From contig CALDIA010000095.1 of NCBI GenBank assembly GCA_937901455.1, positions 1 to 12,378 of the forward strand: 12,378 nt of DNA, in the 5' to 3' direction. The translations under genes and the position numbers were made by a program. The DNA is from an uncultured Bacteroidales bacterium (GTDB lineage Bacteria > Bacteroidota > Bacteroidia > Bacteroidales > WCHB1-69). Of the stretch, positions 6,973 to 12,378 are shown piece after piece (positions within the stretch are counted from its first letter, which is position 1; each line of letters opens with the position of its first letter). The notes under the pieces are model-generated. The model saw only the letters and a program-made list of their open reading frames with translations, was not told the origin of the DNA and made no database searches.

Positions 6973-7392
6973 ATGAACGATGAAGAAATTTTGAACGGAT
7001 CCGGTGTGCGCGTTACCGCTGTCCGTCTGATGATCTGGAAATATATACGACACCATGTGGAGGGCATCTTCAGTCTCATTGACCTGGAAGAGGCAATGCC
7101 AACCGTTGACCGCTCCACACTATTCAGGACACTGAACACATTCAGTGATGCACATCTGCTCCACCATGTGGATGATGGCAGCGGCTCCCAAAAATATTGC
7201 GTCTGCCATCATGACGACACGCGCCAATGCATGGGACACGTGCATATCGCCTGTCGCATCTGCCATCAGACCTTCTGCCTGAAAAATGTGGCAGTTCCGA
7301 AAGTGTCATTGCCTGAGGGCTTCACCCCTGAGGAAACCGAATATGTGGTGAAGGGGGTCTGTGCTAATTGTAATAGGAAAATAAACATATAA
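6973..7392 (+). CDS. Fur-family metal-responsive transcriptional regulator
   Basis: This is a 139-aa protein of normal Fur/Zur length. Residues about 12-60 form the winged helix with the recognition helix DRSTLFRTLNTF (46-57). The dimerisation half carries HVH (89-91) and two CxxC pairs, CRIC (94-97) and CANC (130-133), which are the usual structural zinc site; extra cysteines lie at 76, 78, 86 and 102. The regulatory metal cannot be read from sequence with certainty. Its place 58 nt behind a zinc-type efflux ATPase suggests Zur-like zinc sensing and control of this operon. Zur normally represses uptake genes under zinc repletion, so control of an exporter would need activation or an unusual metal response. 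No separate promoter was evident in the 58-nt gap, and the DUF362 gene starts 8 nt after its stop. Confidence 0.87.
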   Translation: MNDEEILNGSGVRVTAVRLMIWKYIRHHVEGIFSLIDLEEAMPTVDRSTLFRTLNTFSDAHLLHHVDDGSGSQKYCVCHHDDTRQCMGHVHIACRICHQTFCLKNVAVPKVSLPEGFTPEETEYVVKGVCANCNRKINI

Positions 7393-7400
7393 TATCATAG

Positions 7401-8495
7401 ATGAAAAGAACCTTAATTATTGCATTGACAGCCCTGTTAGCAGTGTCCTGCGGGCACAATGATCAAAAAGCAGAAAATGACGTTATGGATTCAAAACCAG
7501 TACCCGGAACTGATGGCAACAAGTATGTGCCTTATGATCAGAGAACAGGAGATGATGAAGCTGCTGTTGTCTATTTTACCCGCGACCTCTCTGCGGAAGG
7601 ATTGATCAAAGCCTATGAGCAAGTGAACGGCCACATCAGCGGAAAGGTGGGCGTTAAGCTGCACACGGGTGAGCCCAATGGCCCCAATATCATTCCAAGA
7701 GAATGGGTAAAGACCTTGATGGAAAAGGATTTGAAAGGTGCTAATATCATTGAAACAAATACTTACTATGAGGGCGACCGTTATACTACCGAGCAGCATC
7801 GCAAGACATTGCAGACTAATGGGTGGACATTCTGCCCCGTGGATATTCTTGATGAAGACGATACCATCACATTCCCTGTACAGGGAGGTAAGTGGTTTCA
7901 GCGCATGTCTATGGGCAGTCATCTTGCCAATTACAACTCTATAGTAGCACTGACTCACTTTAAGGGGCATACGCAAGGTGGCTTCGGTGGTAGCAACAAG
8001 AATATTGGCATTGGTTGTGCTGACGGACGTATTGGTAAGGCTTGGATTCACACCACTCCAGGTCAGCCAAACCAATGGGACATTGCCGAGGAGGAATTCA
8101 TGGAAAGAATGACGGAATCCACCAAGGCTACCATTGACCACTTTGGCAAAAAAGTGGCCTATGTGAATGTGATGCGCAATATGTCTGTGTCGTGCGATTG
8201 CGAAGGCGTGGATGCCGAACCGGTAGTGACCCCCAATGTGGGCATCTTGTCCTCCACAGACCTGTTGGCCATCGACCAGGCTTGTGTCGATATCATCTAC
8301 GCAATGACTGCCGAAGAGCATCATGCCATGGTGGATCGCATCGAGAGTCGCCATGGCCTACGCCAGCTATCCTACATGAAGGAGTTAGGCATGGGCCACG
8401 ACCGCTATATGCTCATTGATCTGGATAATGGCGGCAAACGCATTACAGCCGAAGAGGCTGCCAAGGAACTGAAACCTTTTGTGCAAGGCAAATAA
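7401..8495 (+). CDS. DUF362-domain lipoprotein
   Basis: The protein is 364 aa and starts with a lipoprotein signal, MKRTLIIALTALLAVSC, with the lipobox Cys at residue 17, so it is probably membrane-anchored facing the periplasm. The body matches DUF362: DEAAVVYFTRDLS, GKVGVKLHTGEPNGPNIIP, then LTHFKGHTQGGFGGSNKNIG, GIGCADGRIGK and NVMRNMSVSCDCEG, followed by GILSSTDLLAIDQACVD. Some DUF362 proteins carry a 4Fe-4S ferredoxin region; no CxxCxxC cluster is present here, only scattered Cys including a CDC near residue 266. The biochemical role is unknown. The conserved His, Cys and Asp residues would suit metal or cofactor binding, and its position as last gene of a metal-efflux operon hints at a periplasmic role in metal handling. 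That is inference from context only. Confidence 0.85.
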   Translation: MKRTLIIALTALLAVSCGHNDQKAENDVMDSKPVPGTDGNKYVPYDQRTGDDEAAVVYFTRDLSAEGLIKAYEQVNGHISGKVGVKLHTGEPNGPNIIPREWVKTLMEKDLKGANIIETNTYYEGDRYTTEQHRKTLQTNGWTFCPVDILDEDDTITFPVQGGKWFQRMSMGSHLANYNSIVALTHFKGHTQGGFGGSNKNIGIGCADGRIGKAWIHTTPGQPNQWDIAEEEFMERMTESTKATIDHFGKKVAYVNVMRNMSVSCDCEGVDAEPVVTPNVGILSSTDLLAIDQACVDIIYAMTAEEHHAMVDRIESRHGLRQLSYMKELGMGHDRYMLIDLDNGGKRITAEEAAKELKPFVQGK

Positions 8496-8516
8496 GAAAG
8501 CACATCCTATCTCGCA

Positions 8517-8554
8517 AAAACGTTCATGTCAACCTCGGTATGGACGTTTTTTTT
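8517..8554. terminator. Strong hairpin with T8 tract, probably bidirectional, shared by convergent genes
   Basis: AAAACGTTCAT (8517-8527) pairs with ATGGACGTTTT (8540-8550) around a 12-nt loop, with one G-T pair, followed by eight T (8547-8554). On the minus strand the same hairpin is followed by a run of T, so it can also end the transcript from 9443, whose stop codon (8553-8555) lies at its base. Confidence 0.85.
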
Positions 8555-9443
8555 ATGGCTTGTAGGCAATACTGTCTAACCGGTCTGTCATCGACTTGAT
8601 GGTGGGAAGGTTGTTCACGTCAAGGTCGGTAGGGTAGTAGTCGTTGGCGTTGGGCTTTTGGCTGCTGATGGCGATGTCTTTGTTGCGCAATTCCGTGAAT
8701 TCGTCCAGCTCTTTCTTGGAGATGCCTATCAGGGCCATGTTCTTTTCATTGCTGTAGCGAATGGTGGCGGCGGCATAGCGTAACCAGCCGCTCCAACGGT
8801 GAATGCGGGCTATTTTTGATCGCAAAGCGCTGTATCCTATTTGCTTGGAATACATGTTTTCACCTTTGAACTGATCGGGATGGGCTACCACCTCCTTAGA
8901 GTCTTCCTCTACTTCAAAAACCCAGTCGTTCCAATATCTCTCAATCTCATTCATCATGGAAAAACATTGGCCCACATTGTCGATAAACTGGAAGTTGCCC
9001 ATATTCTTCCAAGTATCAATGTTGTCAGAAAAAATGCTCTCCGCGGTCTTGTCGTGCGACAACAGGTTGAGTGCGACCAATCGGTTGACGGGCCTCTGCA
9101 ACTCAACTTCCGGAATACTGTCGAAATACTCGGCTGGTTTGCTCAGTATCCATGCCCCAATGGTGTCGCGTCGTTCCATATCATTGGCAAATATCTCCAG
9201 CTTGTTAGCAAAAGTCTCGATGTTACTCATGACCATCAAGGCCGACAGCTTTCTGTCCTTTACGCGCTCGCGATGATCTAACAGTTTCGCAGTGCCAAAT
9301 GTCAACACAATGGAGATGGTAGTGGCCAAAAAGGTCATCAGTAGGGAACTCCAGAAGGCTTTCTTTGAAGACTTTCCGTCTGACAGGTCAGTTTTCTTTT
9401 TAAAGGAGAAGTTGATTTTGGGAGGTAAGGATCGTTTGCTCAT
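8553..9443 (-). CDS. Hypothetical single-pass membrane protein
   Basis: The protein is 296 aa and its family was not recognised. The ATG at 9443 is chosen because a -7 box (9483-9490) lies between it and the earlier in-frame start at 9485, and because the protein then begins MSKRSLPPKINFSFKKK. The basic N-terminus of about 28 residues is followed by one hydrophobic segment at about 30-50 (FWSSLLMTFLATTISIVLTF), then a long, mostly helical, charged C-terminal region of about 245 residues without obvious enzyme motifs or cysteine clusters. It has a Trp- and Tyr-rich stretch near the middle (IERYWNDWVFEVEEDSKE and HRWSGWLRYAAATIRY). Membrane topology is unclear because both sides of the segment are basic. 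It stands alone between its own promoter and a shared terminator. A scaffold or sensor role is possible, but nothing in the sequence decides it. Confidence 0.75.
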   Translation of the reverse strand: MSKRSLPPKINFSFKKKTDLSDGKSSKKAFWSSLLMTFLATTISIVLTFGTAKLLDHRERVKDRKLSALMVMSNIETFANKLEIFANDMERRDTIGAWILSKPAEYFDSIPEVELQRPVNRLVALNLLSHDKTAESIFSDNIDTWKNMGNFQFIDNVGQCFSMMNEIERYWNDWVFEVEEDSKEVVAHPDQFKGENMYSKQIGYSALRSKIARIHRWSGWLRYAAATIRYSNEKNMALIGISKKELDEFTELRNKDIAISSQKPNANDYYPTDLDVNNLPTIKSMTDRLDSIAYKP

Positions 9444-9482
9444 ATATAAGAATGTAAGAAGTGAGTGCCGTGTTTCAGACGG

Positions 9483-9490
9483 CAAAGATA
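9483..9490 (-). promoter_or_regulatory. -7 promoter box (TATCTTTG) of the hypothetical membrane protein
   Basis: This is an exact TAnnTTTG match on the minus strand, 39 nt before the ATG at 9443. It lies 8 nt beyond the stop codon of the type IX cargo remnant, so any -33 element would fall inside that remnant. Confidence 0.55.
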
Positions 9491-9498
9491 ACTTTTTT

Positions 9499-9876
9499 TT
9501 ACCAGTTGATGATTCTCTTGCTGAAAATCCCGCTGTCGGTCTCTACGCTTAGGATAAAGATGCCGGAATGGGATAGGTGGACCTCTATGGCATTGTCTTC
9601 TGGCTTTATTTCCTGCAACAGCTTACCATCAATATTGAAGAGACGCACGTGCTTGGGTGGTAGGTCGGTGAACAAGACAGTGCACTGCCCATGGGCGGGA
9701 TTGGGGGATACTTGGAAACAGCTGGCACGGAAAAAAGAGTACCGTAACGCTGTAGCCATTCCCCGTTGGCCAGTCTTCAAATCCTCCGTTCTGAATGGGA
9801 ATAATAGAGTCCTGTTGCTGGGCACACATAGGCCATGTGGCTATTATCAAAAAACTTAAGAATAAAATGTAAACAT
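9499..9876 (-). pseudogene. Remnant of a type IX secretion cargo: signal peptide and N-terminus joined to a C-terminal sorting domain
   Basis: Two reading frames together resemble a shortened secreted protein. One (about 9870-9737) encodes a hydrophobic signal-like stretch ending IATWPMCAQ, then QQQDSIIPIQNGGFEDWPTG, the kind of start seen in many secreted Bacteroidota proteins. The other (about 9736-9499) encodes a Por/type IX C-terminal sorting domain: FQVSPNPAHGQ, VRLFNIDGKLLQEI, then GIFILSVET and FSKRIINW at the very end. The frames switch at a run of six T (9731-9736 on the complement). The ATG at 9874-9876 is out of frame with the signal peptide, and an in-frame stop precedes that peptide, so a second lesion lies near the start. 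The whole passenger domain between the two ends is missing. It shows that the organism or its recent ancestor used type IX secretion. A genuine small protein is unlikely. Confidence 0.65.
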
Positions 9877-9877
9877 A

Positions 9878-10044
9878 ATGACTTTACAAGATGCTATCGC
9901 TGCACGGCACTCGTTGCGGCGGTAAATAGAGAGACTAAAAAGGAAGATAAGCAGCAGTTGCAAGCCAACGCATATCCTAAACTCGACCTTGGCATCGCCA
10001 TATGCAACTCTGATGTTGGAGCTGGAAAAGAAAACTTCGTATAG
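9878..10044 (+). pseudogene. Remnant of a nitroreductase-family gene with its middle deleted
   Basis: The ATG at 9878 opens MTLQDAIAARHSLRR, the typical start of an FMN-dependent nitroreductase (xxRHSxRx motif), and stops at a TAA (9923-9925). In another frame, the following DNA encodes a short VNRE piece and then YPKLDLGIAICNSD plus VGAGKENF before a TAG at 10042. This resembles the C-terminal end of the small Bacteroidales nitroreductases (DLGI, then GAGKENF). About 55 codons remain of the roughly 170-200 normal for the family; the FMN-binding middle is gone and a frameshift separates the two parts. It starts 1 bp from the divergent type IX cargo remnant. The next gene is also a flavin enzyme. 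Identification rests on two short motifs, so confidence is moderate. Confidence 0.6.
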
Positions 10045-10115
10045 GGAAGGTTACTATGGTGGCATTTTGCAATTGTGTTTTTTTTAATATAGGATTTCAC
10101 ATTCTCGAAAAATTA

Positions 10116-10123
10116 TATCTTTG
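10116..10123 (+). promoter_or_regulatory. -7 promoter box (TATCTTTG) of the flavin reductase gene
   Basis: This is an exact TAnnTTTG match, 41 nt before the ATG at 10165, in an AT-rich stretch. TTTC at 10095-10098, about 17-18 nt upstream, is a weak -33 candidate. Confidence 0.6.
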
Positions 10124-10164
10124 CATTTCAAAAAATAATCATACACAGCTAAACTGAAATAATT

Positions 10165-10728
10165 ATGAAACAACCTGTTAAAGTCACTGAAGCTATCTTT
10201 CCCATGCCTGTTTTATTGATTGCCACCTATAATGAGGACGGCACCATTGATGTGATGAATGCAGCCTGGGGCACCATGCTCGACCGTGATCGCGTGGCCC
10301 TGAACCTCACCGAGACACATAAGACGGTAGAAAACATTAAGAACCGCAAGGGTTTTGTAATACATATCGCCGATGTTGAGCATGTGGTGGAGGCCGACTG
10401 GTTTGGCGTAGTGTCAGGGCACAAAGATCCCGATAAGTTTGCCAAAAGTGGATTCACAGCCGTGAAGTCCGAACTTGTGGACGCTCCCATTATTAATGAA
10501 CTGCCTGTTGCCATGGAATGCGAGTTTGTTGAGTATCAAGCCGACGATACTGGTCTTGGCGTGATTGGCAAGGTGTTGCAAACCTCTGTGGAAACGGATA
10601 AGCTTAAAGACGGGAAAGTGGATGTGGAAGCCTTACAAGCCATCACTTTTGACCCATACACACACGGCTACTATCAGGTATCCAGGCGCGTGGGCGATGC
10701 TTTTAAGGACGGGATGAAACTGAAGTAA
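10165..10728 (+). CDS. Flavin reductase family protein (FMN-binding split barrel)
   Basis: The protein is 187 aa, the usual length for the DIM6/NTAB-type flavin reductases and flavoredoxins. The N-terminal half shows the family pattern: FPMPVLLIATYNEDGTID, then VMNAAWGTMLDRDRVALNL and THKTVENIKNRKGFVIHIAD, the region that binds FMN in related structures. It continues with GVVSGHKDPDKFAKSGF and ends with a conserved DPYTHGYYQVSRRVG segment. No signal peptide is present, so it should be cytoplasmic and could pass electrons from reduced FMN to an unidentified partner. It has its own promoter and follows the nitroreductase remnant. The GH97 gene begins 68 nt downstream. The partner and physiological electron acceptor cannot be inferred. 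Confidence 0.88.
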   Translation: MKQPVKVTEAIFPMPVLLIATYNEDGTIDVMNAAWGTMLDRDRVALNLTETHKTVENIKNRKGFVIHIADVEHVVEADWFGVVSGHKDPDKFAKSGFTAVKSELVDAPIINELPVAMECEFVEYQADDTGLGVIGKVLQTSVETDKLKDGKVDVEALQAITFDPYTHGYYQVSRRVGDAFKDGMKLK

Positions 10729-10796
10729 ATATATGACCGACTCTAACCAATAACAACAATCATTATATGTTTAATGTTTGAACTTGTAATATTAAT

Positions 10797-12378
10797 ATGA
10801 AGAAAATATATTTCCTGCTTTTTGCACTGGTAGTCTTTTTGACAACCATTTCCTTTGCGCAATCCTATCCTCAGGCCCCGGCAATGCCTGCAGATGCATT
10901 AACACTGTATAGTCCCGACCATCAGCTGGAGCTAAGTTTTGCCGTGGTGAATGGCCAGCCACAGTACGCCCTTAATCGCGCTGGCAGGCCTGTGGTGCTG
11001 CCCTCACGATTGGGTTTTACACTTGAGTGGCGCGATGATTTGGCACATGCCTTCGTACTTACTGACAAGGTCTATAACTCCTTCGATGAGGTGTGGGAGC
11101 CTGTTTGGGGTGAAGAGTCACATATCAGAAATCACTACAACGAATTGCTGGTAACGATGGAGCAACCTGTTGGCTCTGTGGAGAGTATGGATCATTCCAC
11201 GGAGAAGAAAGCCACTGTGATGCGCATCCGCTTCCGCCTGTATGATGAGGGGCTGGGCTTTCGCTATGAATTCCCGATAGAGAATGCGCTGACCTACTTC
11301 TGGATTACGGAAGAACTGACCGAGTTTGCCATGACAGGGGACCATACTGCATGGTGGATTCCCGGTGACTACGACACACAGGAGTATAATTACACGGAGT
11401 CAAAATTGTCGGAGATCCGGGGGTTGTACGCTGCTGCCCACCAAGGGAATGGCTGGCCATGGAAGAGCTTCTCGCCCACAAGTGTGCAAACGGCCTTGCA
11501 GATGAAGACCGCCGATGGACTATACCTCAACATCCACGAGGCGGCAGTGCTGGATTATCCGACCACAAATCTCGACCTTGACGACAAAACCTTCGTTTTC
11601 CGTACCTGGCTATGTCCGGATGCCACAGGCTACAAGGGCCGTTTGCAGGCGCCGTGCACTACGCCGTGGCGTACGGTGATGGTGTGTGAAAAGGCCACCG
11701 ATGTGCTTGCTTCGCGCCTCATACTCAACCTCAACGAGCCCTGTGCCATTGAAGACGTCTCCTGGATTCACCCAGTGAAGTACATGGGCGTATGGTGGGA
11801 GATGATCTCCGACAAGAGCAGCTGGGGATATACCAATGACTACCCATCGGTGCAACTTGGCATGACCGACTATAGCAAGGCCACACCGCACGGACGACAT
11901 GGAGCTAATACTGCCAACGTGAAGCGCTATATCGACTTTGCGGCTGCCAACGGTTTTGATGCACTCCTCATTGAAGGATGGAATGAGGGATGGGAAGACT
12001 GGTATGGCAAGGAAAAGGTCTTCGTGTTTGACTTCCTCACGCCATACCCCGATTTTGACCTGCCTGGATTGAACCGTTATGCCCATGAGAAGGGTATCCG
12101 TCTGATTATGCATCACGAAACATCCTCTTCAACTGGCAACTATGAGCGATGGATGGAGCGTGCCTACAATCTGATGAACCAATATGGCTACGATGCAGTA
12201 AAGAGTGGCTATGTGGGCCGGATTGTGCCGCATGGCGAGGGCCACTATAGTCAGCCCATTATCAACCATTATCACTATGCCGTTGAGGAGGCAGCCAAGC
12301 ACCACATTATGGTGAACGCCCACGAGGCAGTGCGCCCCACCGGTTTGTGCCGCACTTGGCCCAACATGATCGGCAACG
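10797..12378 (+). CDS. GH97 family inverting alpha-glucosidase, SusB type (3' end beyond the window)
   Basis: This is a partial gene: 527 residues are visible of about 700-740 expected. It starts with a signal peptide (MKKIYFLLFALVVFLTTISFAQ), so the enzyme is periplasmic or secreted. Residues about 35-300 form the N-terminal beta-sandwich (SPDHQLELSFAV, RFRLYDEGLGFRYEFP), and the catalytic barrel follows (YMGVWWEM, GFDALLIEGWNEGWEDW). Two acidic residues assigned as catalytic bases in Bacteroides thetaiotaomicron SusB (E439, E508, from memory) are present as E441 in MHHETS and E510 in NAHEAVRPTGL, with the same 69-residue spacing. The position where retaining GH97 galactosidases have their Asp nucleophile reads KSGYVG, which indicates an inverting enzyme. 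The window ends at PNMIGN, just before the expected calcium-ligand Glu and the acid Glu six residues later. No SusC/SusD genes are visible. A weak TAATGTTTG box lies about 15 nt upstream of the start. Confidence 0.93.
   Translation, partial: MKKIYFLLFALVVFLTTISFAQSYPQAPAMPADALTLYSPDHQLELSFAVVNGQPQYALNRAGRPVVLPSRLGFTLEWRDDLAHAFVLTDKVYNSFDEVWEPVWGEESHIRNHYNELLVTMEQPVGSVESMDHSTEKKATVMRIRFRLYDEGLGFRYEFPIENALTYFWITEELTEFAMTGDHTAWWIPGDYDTQEYNYTESKLSEIRGLYAAAHQGNGWPWKSFSPTSVQTALQMKTADGLYLNIHEAAVLDYPTTNLDLDDKTFVFRTWLCPDATGYKGRLQAPCTTPWRTVMVCEKATDVLASRLILNLNEPCAIEDVSWIHPVKYMGVWWEMISDKSSWGYTNDYPSVQLGMTDYSKATPHGRHGANTANVKRYIDFAAANGFDALLIEGWNEGWEDWYGKEKVFVFDFLTPYPDFDLPGLNRYAHEKGIRLIMHHETSSSTGNYERWMERAYNLMNQYGYDAVKSGYVGRIVPHGEGHYSQPIINHYHYAVEEAAKHHIMVNAHEAVRPTGLCRTWPNMIGN

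Noticed and set aside
7491..8354. Long minus-strand open frame of 287 codons
   Set aside because: It lies wholly antisense to the DUF362 gene, which has a lipobox and clear family motifs; the antisense product has a His-rich, shadow-like composition and no domain.
9835..10044. Single plus-strand open frame of 69 codons
   Set aside because: Its first part makes no sense as protein; the DNA is better explained as two frames of a nitroreductase remnant beginning at 9878.
9894..10100. Minus-strand open frame of 68 codons
   Set aside because: It is antisense to the nitroreductase remnant, with no motif or promoter.
10797..12378. Retaining GH97 alpha-galactosidase
   Set aside because: The position of the retaining nucleophile Asp is occupied by KSGYVG, and the two base glutamates of inverting enzymes are present.

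Overview
The window looks like chromosomal DNA of a member of the Bacteroidota, most likely order Bacteroidales and Prevotella-like. Four features point there. Several genes are preceded by the TAnnTTTG type of -7 box used by this phylum, and Shine-Dalgarno sequences are mostly poor. There is a remnant of a type IX secretion C-terminal sorting domain. A SusB-type GH97 alpha-glucosidase gene is present. No rRNA, tRNA, CRISPR array or insertion sequence was seen.

Layout. (1) 124-2221, + strand: a secreted chimera (beta-propeller N-terminus joined to the C-terminal part of a prolyl oligopeptidase that lacks its serine nucleophile), followed after 1 nt by an AlkZ-related winged-helix protein. (2) 2222-2407: a convergent intergenic region with three imperfect copies of a short motif and a small hairpin. 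(3) 2408-3931, - strand: a second secreted protein with a paralogous propeller-like N-terminus, here joined to a YiiX-type permuted papain-fold hydrolase. (4) 4047-4733, + strand, divergent from (3): a protein with an RNxxxH (HEPN-like) motif followed by a CBS pair. (5) 4893-8495, + strand: an apparent metal operon of a His-rich P1B-2 Zn/Cd/Pb ATPase, a Fur-family regulator and a DUF362 lipoprotein, closed by a strong hairpin-T8 terminator. (6) 8553-9443, - strand: an unrecognised single-pass membrane protein using the other face of that terminator. (7) 9499-10044: two divergent gene remnants whose starts are 1 bp apart, a type IX secretion cargo (-) and a nitroreductase (+). (8) 10165-end, + strand: an FMN-binding flavin reductase and a GH97 alpha-glucosidase that runs off the window.

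Two themes stand out. First, three loci (the oligopeptidase part of the chimera, the type IX cargo and the nitroreductase) keep recognisable ends but have lost internal sequence including key residues, which suggests deletion-driven gene decay and fusion. Second, the two propeller genes carry related N-terminal sensor-like domains on unrelated hydrolase C-termini, which is either a modular secreted family or two independent fusions. All family assignments are by eye, from motifs and remembered family sequences; no database search was run.
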